NCBI RefSeq assembly: GCF_027244095.1
Contig: NC_069662.1
Location: 15,216,501 to 15,280,500 of the forward strand
Direction of reading: 5' to 3'
DNA length: 64,000 nt
Origin: Hemicordylus capensis
Lineage: Eukaryota > Chordata > Lepidosauria > Squamata > Cordylidae
In this document: piece by piece, positions 58,871 to 64,000 of the stretch
How the letters are laid out: each line of letters begins with the position of its first letter
How positions within the stretch are numbered: the stretch's first letter is position 1
Position numbers and translations under genes: made by a program
The notes under the pieces: generated by a model
What the model saw: only the letters and a program-made list of their open reading frames with translations
Databases searched by the model: none
What the model was told of the DNA's origin: nothing

Positions 58871-59060
58871 AGGCGGACATGAGCCGCCATTGGCCTCCCT
58901 ACTTGCCTAGATTTGTTAACACTCTGTTTTGTGTCTGGCAGAGAGATAATGGAGCGGGGGGGGGGGGGGGAGAGAAGGGGAATCACCTAATTTTTCTCAG
59001 AGGTTAATAAACCTTATAGCATCAGCCAGTGCCTCCCAAGCATTAATGTCAGGTCTCAAA

Positions 59061-59100
59061 CTTGCTTACTTACTTACTTACTTACTTACTTTATTTATTT
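59061..59100. repeat. (CTTA)n microsatellite
   Basis: TTAC/CTTA units leading into TTTATTTATT, the tail of the LINE repeat at 59,085. Confidence 0.85.
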
Positions 59101-59335
59101 ATTCGATTTCTATACAGCCCTTCCAAAAATGGTTCAGGGCGGTTTACACAGAAAAATAATAAATACATAGGATGGATCCCTGTCCCCAAAGGGCTCACAA
59201 TCTAAAAAGAAACATAAGACAGACACCAGCAACAGTCACTGGAGGTACTGTGCTGGGGGTGGATAGGACCAGTTACTCTCCCCCTGCTAAATAAAGAGAA
59301 TCACCACGTTAAAAAGTGCCTCTTTGCCAAGTTAG
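59085..59335 (-). repeat. LINE 3' tail repeat (reverse), copy 1
   Basis: Shares TGTCCCCAAAGGGCTCACAA and ACTCTCCCCCTGCTAAATAA with the copy at 60,960. Confidence 0.7.
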
Positions 59336-59499
59336 CAGGGGTAGATAAATATAAATAAAGAATGCTTCCTTTATTTTCCTTTTCTGTAAATTCCTTTCAA
59401 TCCCCAAAATAGATATTTCAGTAGGCACTATTTTGCCTTCATGCTTTTTCCTCATATGCAATGACCAGGATTTTGTTCTCTGTGCACAATGCCTCATTG

Positions 59500-59735
59500 T
59501 GAGCCAGCGTGGTGTAGTGGTTAGAGTGCTGGACTAGGACCGGGGAGACCCGATTTCAAATCCCTATTCAGTCATGAAACTAGCTGGGTGACTCTGGGCC
59601 AGTCACTTCTCTCTCAGCCTAACCTACTTCACAGGGTTGTTGTGAAAGAGAAACCCAAGTATGTAGTACACCACTCTGGGCTCCTTGGAGGAAGAGCAGG
59701 ATATAAATGTAATAATAATAATAATAATAATCTGC
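59500..59735 (+). repeat. Sauria-type tRNA SINE (plus), well preserved
   Basis: GAGCCAGCGTGGTGTAGTGG head to an (AAT)n tail. The least diverged copy noticed in the window. Confidence 0.9.
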
Positions 59736-60299
59736 TGGATGTTCTTTATCTCTTTCAGTGGTCTACCGGATTCTCCAATATAGAATAAAGTTCAACCTGA
59801 ACATTGAATTTTATATATTTCACCTTTCTTTCCACAATTTCCTTCCCCCTGTCCACAGATTTCACTATCTTGTACATCACATCTCCTGTTCTACAATCTG
59901 GAGTTAGCTAACAGTTGTTTTAGTGTCATTTGGTGGTCTGTGCACGGCAAAGTCTGGAACCCACCTATGGAAATGGCATGTCTCTATCGTGGTTTGTCTG
60001 GAAGTTTGTCAGTGGGTGAGTGAGTGAGGCCAAAGCAGCTATATTGATCTAATCTATCTAAATTTTCTTTGTCAGGTATGTTTCTAGCTGCAGCACAATG
60101 TGTGACAAAAAGACTGTATGTAATCCAATGATTTGTATAGTATTGTAGTTGCAGTTGCAGTAGTTTTTTTGTATTAATATTTTGGCTGTGATTGGATTTC
60201 TCTCAGGACTGCTTCAGAAGTACTGTATTTACCAGAATCCAAGACTAAGCCCCCCAACTTCTATTATTTATTAATTTAATTTATTATTTATTTATTTAC

Positions 60300-60660
60300 A
60301 CAGACAGGTGTTATTGACTGGTTTGTTTTATCCAGACATCGAATCCTTCCCAAGGACCTGGGATGGCTGAATTTTATTGTCAATGTTGTTGCTGTTGTTA
60401 TAGATATCGTTGCAGAATATATAGGCTGTTCCCAGTAAAGCTGCTTTTTGTAATTGGCTGATGGTGATTTCTGTGGCCCCTATGGTGTTGAGGTGCTCTT
60501 CAAGGTCTTTTGGAACTGCACCCAGGGCGCCAATTACCACTGGGATTACTTTGGTCTTTTTCTGCCACAGCCTTTCAATTTCAGTTTGTAGATCTTTGTA
60601 TTTTGTTATTTTTTCTATTTCTTTTTCTTCTATTCTGCTATCCCCTGGTATTGCTATTAT
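60300..60660 (-). mobile_element. LINE ORF C-terminal fragment (R4/Dong-like, tentative)
   Basis: The minus strand encodes EIEKITKYKDLQTEIERLW, then VIPVVIGALGAVPKDLEEHL and QKAALLGTA. This block is known at the C-terminus of LINE reverse-transcriptase proteins, and I assign it tentatively to the R4/Dong group. Confidence 0.55.
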
Positions 60661-60671
60661 TAATTATTATT

Positions 60672-60682
60672 ATTATCATCAT

Positions 60683-60724
<42 letters not shown>
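60672..60724. repeat. (ATC)n-(CAG)n microsatellite
   Basis: TCATCATCATCATCAT followed by about ten CAG units, adjoining a SINE head. Confidence 0.95.
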
Positions 60725-60725
<1 letters not shown>

Positions 60726-60930
60726 GCCCCTGGTGGCGCAGTGGTAAAACTGCCGCCCTGTAACCAGAAGGTTACAAGTTCGATCCTGACCAGGGGCTCA
60801 AGGTTGACTCATCCTTCCGAGGTCGGTAAAATGAGTACCCAGAATGTTGGGGGCAATATGCTAAATCATTGTAAACCTCTTAGAGAGCTCCGGCTATAGA
60901 GCGGTATATAAATGTAAGTGCTATTGCTAT
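60724..60930 (+). repeat. tRNA-derived SINE of the CCCCTGGTGGCGCAGTGG family (plus)
   Basis: Starts AGCCCCTGGTGGCGCAGTGG with a B-box-like AAGTTCGATCCTGACC and a tail near TAAGTGCTATTGC. Well preserved, inserted at the end of a (CAG)n run. Confidence 0.85.
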
Positions 60931-60959
60931 CATCATCATCATCATCATCCCCTGGTATT

Positions 60960-61215
60960 GCAATAATAATAATAATTCAATTTCTGTACCGCCCTTCCAA
61001 AAATGGCTCAGGGCAGTTTACACAGAGAAACAACAAACAAATAAGACGGAACCCTGTCCCAAATGGGCTCACAATCTAAAAAAAAAGTTGCTGGTATCTA
61101 TCTATCTAATAAGATAGACACCAGCAACAGTTGCTGGGGGTGGACAGGGCCAGTTACTCTCCCCCTGCTAAATAAAGAGAATCACCACATTAAAAAGGTG
61201 CCTCTTTGCCAAGTT
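60960..61215 (-). repeat. LINE 3' tail repeat (reverse), copy 2
   Basis: Same block as 59,085, running GCCCTTCCAAAAATGGCTCA to CACCACATTAAAAAGGTGCC. Nested within the TIR-bearing repeat at 60,224. Confidence 0.7.
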
Positions 61216-61599
61216 AGAAGGAGTTTATGTTAGAAATGGTGGGATCGTCTTAAATTCAGAATCCTCTTACTTTTGGCTCAGTGTAGGTATAGCCTGTATT
61301 TAACCTTTTTTTTAAAAAAGGGGGTCATTTTAAATTCAGAGTTGCCTTATATTTGGGTAAATACAGGCATATTTAGCAATTAGGACCAGCCTGTGTATGA
61401 CGTAGCTTTGTGATGCACACATCAGAGACATAAACAGTAAAAAAGAAAAGAAAACCACGACAGTTAGGAAGGAGGTCCCCCACCCCGCCGGGCTTTATGG
61501 ACATTCAACAGGACCACTACCATGTGTAACAGTAAGTCCCTCTATTCAGGATCACCTCTCATCATCTTTAGAGACCTCGCCCCAGTTTCACTCTTAACT

Positions 61600-61925
61600 G
61601 GACTGCACTTCCCAGGAAGCACTGCAGCAAACTTTAGCTTCCTCCCTGATTTCCACCGTGACGCTCCCATCCGCAAAACGTTTTAGTAGTTTAAGCCCAT
61701 TCTTGCCCCCCCAAAGACTACACTTCCCATACAACATTGCTCCTGTGCCGCGCGTCCCTCTGGGTTTGGTAGTTCTGCCAATGCCCTTCATGCTCGGGAA
61801 AGCCTATCGGTGGGACTACATTTCCCAGCTGGCATTGCTCTCCTCTGCCTCCTTTGCAGACTGGCTGCCATCAGTCTACTCCGCTTGCCTCGCTTCTCCC
61901 CCTACCTCCAGGAGAAAGTGGCAGC
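61600..61925 (+). promoter_or_regulatory. Promoter-like region with three ZNF143/SBF-type motifs
   Basis: Three matches to the ACTACAnTTCCCA...GC type motif bound by ZNF143 occur in the same orientation: about 61,600-61,628 (GACTGCACTTCCCAGGAAGC), 61,715-61,742 (GACTACACTTCCCATACAAC) and 61,812-61,838 (GGACTACATTTCCCAGCTGG). Spacing is about 115 and 97 bp. Clusters of this motif mark CpG-type housekeeping promoters. The surrounding sequence becomes CpG-rich, unlike the repeat-filled DNA to its left. Confidence 0.55.
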
Positions 61926-61970
61926 TGGTTTAGTCCGGTCTCAGAGTGGAAGTTGCTGCAGTGCTTGGCG
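61926..61970 (+). other. Probable noncoding first exon of an unidentified gene
   Basis: Right after the promoter-like cluster, a short stretch ends in CTTGGCG|GTAAGG, a good donor at 61,971. No sustained reading frame precedes it. I infer a 5'-UTR exon of a plus-strand gene whose coding part lies beyond the window. In mammals the VKORC1 neighbourhood includes BCKDK and others, but nothing in the sequence allows a name. Confidence 0.4.
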
Positions 61971-63650
61971 GTAAGGAATCTCCTCCGGAGCGTGTAAAAT
62001 AGTCGATATCCCTGTCTCTGGGAGGAAGGAGGGCTTAGGTCATGTGCGCTAATCCCACCTCCGCGTTGAGGGTGCGGGCGATGGGTTGTAGGACTCCTGG
62101 GTCCTCTAGGAGGGAGCCGGGGGTGAGGGCGCCGGGGTTAGAGGAAGAAAGAATGGGAGGAAGGAGCCAGGATTCCCGACTCTCCCCACCACCACCACCA
62201 CCACCCCCGGCATAGGGAAGAAAGAGTGTGATGCGTTGGGAGGGAGTCAGAGCAGCCGAGCGCGGAGGGAGCCGGGACTCCTGGGTTCCCTAGACTAGGA
62301 CCGCAGTGAGTTGGAGAAGGAGGGAGGGAGATCGGATTCCTGGGAATATTTTCAATGCAGGGAAGAGTGTGGTGTGTTGGAATGGGCTCTCAGACTAGCA
62401 GCAGGTGTGGGTGCCAGCTAGGACTCCTGGGTTCTCTGCTAGGGAGGACTGGTGTCAGGAGGTGGGGCTGGGAGCCGTCGGGGGGTGGGGTTGAAGTAGG
62501 GGCCTTTGGGAGCTGCAACCCCTGTAGTCTATGGAAGAAGACTGAGGCTTATTGTGCAAAGGAACTAATAGCCCCTGTTTCTGGGCTTGCTGGTACGAGG
62601 GTATGTCAGATGCATTGTGCAAATGGAAGAGGAGTGATTGAAGGCCATAGGGCCAGGATTCCTTATCCTTGGCTCTATAATACCGCTTCTCTTCCTTCCC
62701 TGCCCTGCTCCCCACCTCTTTTTGCTTTGAAATCCCTGCCTCCCCTTCCCCTCCTTGCTATCCCTTCCCTGCTAACATTCAGGCTGTAAGCTTCTTGTGC
62801 AAACAGCTGCCATCTTTTGCCTGAGTTGCTCTGTAAAGCGTTGTGTGCTGGCATGGAACATATCAACGATGTTTTCCTAATAACAGGGAGATGTGGACTA
62901 GAATGAGCCTAGGAAATTAGAGCAGTCGTGATTTCCAGCAGGAGTCCACTAGGTTAAAGCAAGGGGACTCCGAGGCTCATGAAGGAATGGGCATCTGCTG
63001 GCGGAGACTGGCCCTGTTCATTTTCAGTGCTGAAGCTAGGACAAAGAGTGCTGAGCTAGGCTCAGGCTGGCAGCCAAGATGTCCTATGCTTGTTCCCTTT
63101 GCCTGCTTTAACCTGGGGAATGTAAACAGCTAAACTTGGCAAGGAAGAGGCAATTGTTCCAAAACTCTTGGCACAAGGCAGCAGTTTTTATAAATGCATG
63201 CTCAAAAAAGGTGAAAAGACAAAACAGATCTGTGATGGGGAGTTGCTTTTGAGGAGAGGTGTTTGCCCCACTTTTCTCCTCAAAGGCAGGTACCTGTCTG
63301 TCTTGCTTATGTTATTCTTATGTAAATCACTCTATGAAAATAATAACAGAATGAGTAATGCAGACTCATATGCTGAGACTGGCTACTTGCAAACAGTACA
63401 TTGCAACACAACGGGTTTGTGTTTTATTTTGGAATGTCTTGATAATGCTGTTATGGGATTTTACAGTGGATTATTATGTTAAGACAGCGCCAACCAAATC
63501 AGATGATAAAGGACTACCAAATAACAACCTGAAATAATACAATGAAGCCGCAAATGCCACCATAGAAAAAATTGACAAACAGAAGCAAGTTTTCAAATTA
63601 CCAGACTCGGAGCTTTACCAGTTGAACAACTTCCAGAGGAGCAACCCTGT
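61971..63650 (+). other. First intron of the unidentified right-hand gene
   Basis: G-rich with repeated GGGACTCCTGGGTTC-like text at 62,090-62,450, then plain sequence. Open frames here look like chance. Confidence 0.35.
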
Positions 63651-63659
63651 ACATCTGAT

Positions 63660-63745
63660 GCAGCAGAAACAACAGAGTCTTGTGGCATTGTAAAGGCTAG
63701 CAGATTTATTTTAGCAGACGCTTTCATGGTCTAAATACACGTGCT
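63660..63745. repeat. Interspersed repeat, partner of 29,110
   Basis: AACAACAGAGTCTTGTGGCA then GCAGATTTATTTTAGCAGAC and GCTTTCATGGTCTAAA. Family name not known to me. Confidence 0.5.
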
Positions 63746-63854
63746 AGTTTAAGAACAACTGAATAAGTGCAGTGGCCTTCAGATTGTGTTCCTTGGAGGG
63801 GACAACCCCTCCTTAGCAGGAGTTGTCAGCTCAGGAGCTCAGTGCTGATTTCAG

Positions 63855-63955
63855 GATATAGTCTGAGAGCACACAAGACCTTATTGAAGCTAAGCAGGTC
63901 TGGGTGTGGATGGTGTCTGGATGGGAGATCACCTGGAGATGCCATGGGTAATGTC
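63855..63955 (+). repeat. 5S rRNA-derived SINE fragment
   Basis: GAAGCTAAGCAGGTCTGGGT and GGATGGGAGATCACCTGG match the internal promoter and 3' half of 5S rRNA with changes. A 5S-derived SINE or pseudogene, not a functional 5S gene. Confidence 0.7.
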
Positions 63956-64000
63956 TTAAATTCCTTCATGGAAGAAAGGAGGGAAAGAAATGTCATAACT

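Larger units (their letters stand above)
60224..61375. repeat. TIR-bearing repeat split by LINE and SINE insertions
   Basis: Outer parts CTGTATTTACCAGAATCC (about 60,224) and GGGTAAATACAGG (about 61,356-61,370) look like inverted termini. A GATCGTCTTAAATTCAGAA-type inner part is near 61,242. The interior is filled by the LINE fragments and the SINE listed separately. Transposon class not assigned. Confidence 0.45.

Noticed and set aside
60690-60899. Ser/Gln-rich open frame over the (CAG)n run
   Set aside because: The microsatellite creates the frame. It runs into a SINE head and has no start context or splice signals.
62355-62789. Plus-strand open frame of 144 codons after the right-hand promoter
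   Set aside because: G-rich text with repeated CTCCTGGG units and no family similarity. More likely first-intron sequence.
63855-63955. Possible 5S rRNA gene
   Set aside because: The 5' half does not match and internal positions have changed. Fits a 5S-derived SINE or pseudogene.

Overview
The window is vertebrate nuclear DNA, most likely from a squamate reptile, probably a lizard. The evidence is host genes split into spliced exons, no bacterial-style gene packing, and a dense cover of squamate-type repeats: Sauria-type tRNA SINEs, other tRNA-derived SINEs, CR1 and L2 LINE tails, hAT-type MITEs, a Tc1/mariner copy and a DIRS-like element. Most of the DNA is intron or intergenic sequence made of these repeats. 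Coding sequence is a small share.

Layout. (1) About 130-13,880, plus strand: a very-large-inducible-GTPase (VLIG/GVIN/URGCP family) gene entering from beyond the left edge. Two homologous phase 1-1 exons (132-374 and 4,094-4,327), a likely short third exon and one large exon (11,311-13,877) share compatible splice phases. The large exon has a changed P-loop, an internal duplication and a missing N-terminal block. Its family homology stops near 13,450, where an LTR-element remnant begins. (2) 23,837-33,444, plus strand: complete three-exon VKORC1 (vitamin K epoxide reductase, 169 aa) whose second intron holds a broken DIRS-like retroelement. (3) 36,910-37,170, minus strand: an isolated BED-type zinc-finger coding fragment. 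(4) 38,891-51,561, minus strand: a second, apparently intact VLIG gene. Three exons joined by splice phase give a 1,791-aa protein with canonical P-loop and DTEG motifs, a Cys/His cluster near the C-terminus, and an unusual N-terminus carrying SUMOylation-like sites, a basic stretch and a SUMO-interaction-like motif. (5) 61,600-61,970: a promoter-like region with three ZNF143-type motifs and a probable noncoding first exon of an unidentified plus-strand gene leaving to the right.

The two VLIG genes are probably parts of an interferon-related cell-autonomous defence cluster, by family analogy. VKORC1 between them is a housekeeping ER enzyme with no evident functional link. The most interesting signals are the SUMO/SIM-like N-terminus of the intact VLIG protein, the symmetric tandemly duplicated 5' exons of the first VLIG gene, a near-perfect long palindrome at 21,695-21,848, and several clean nested insertions that give relative ages for the repeat families.
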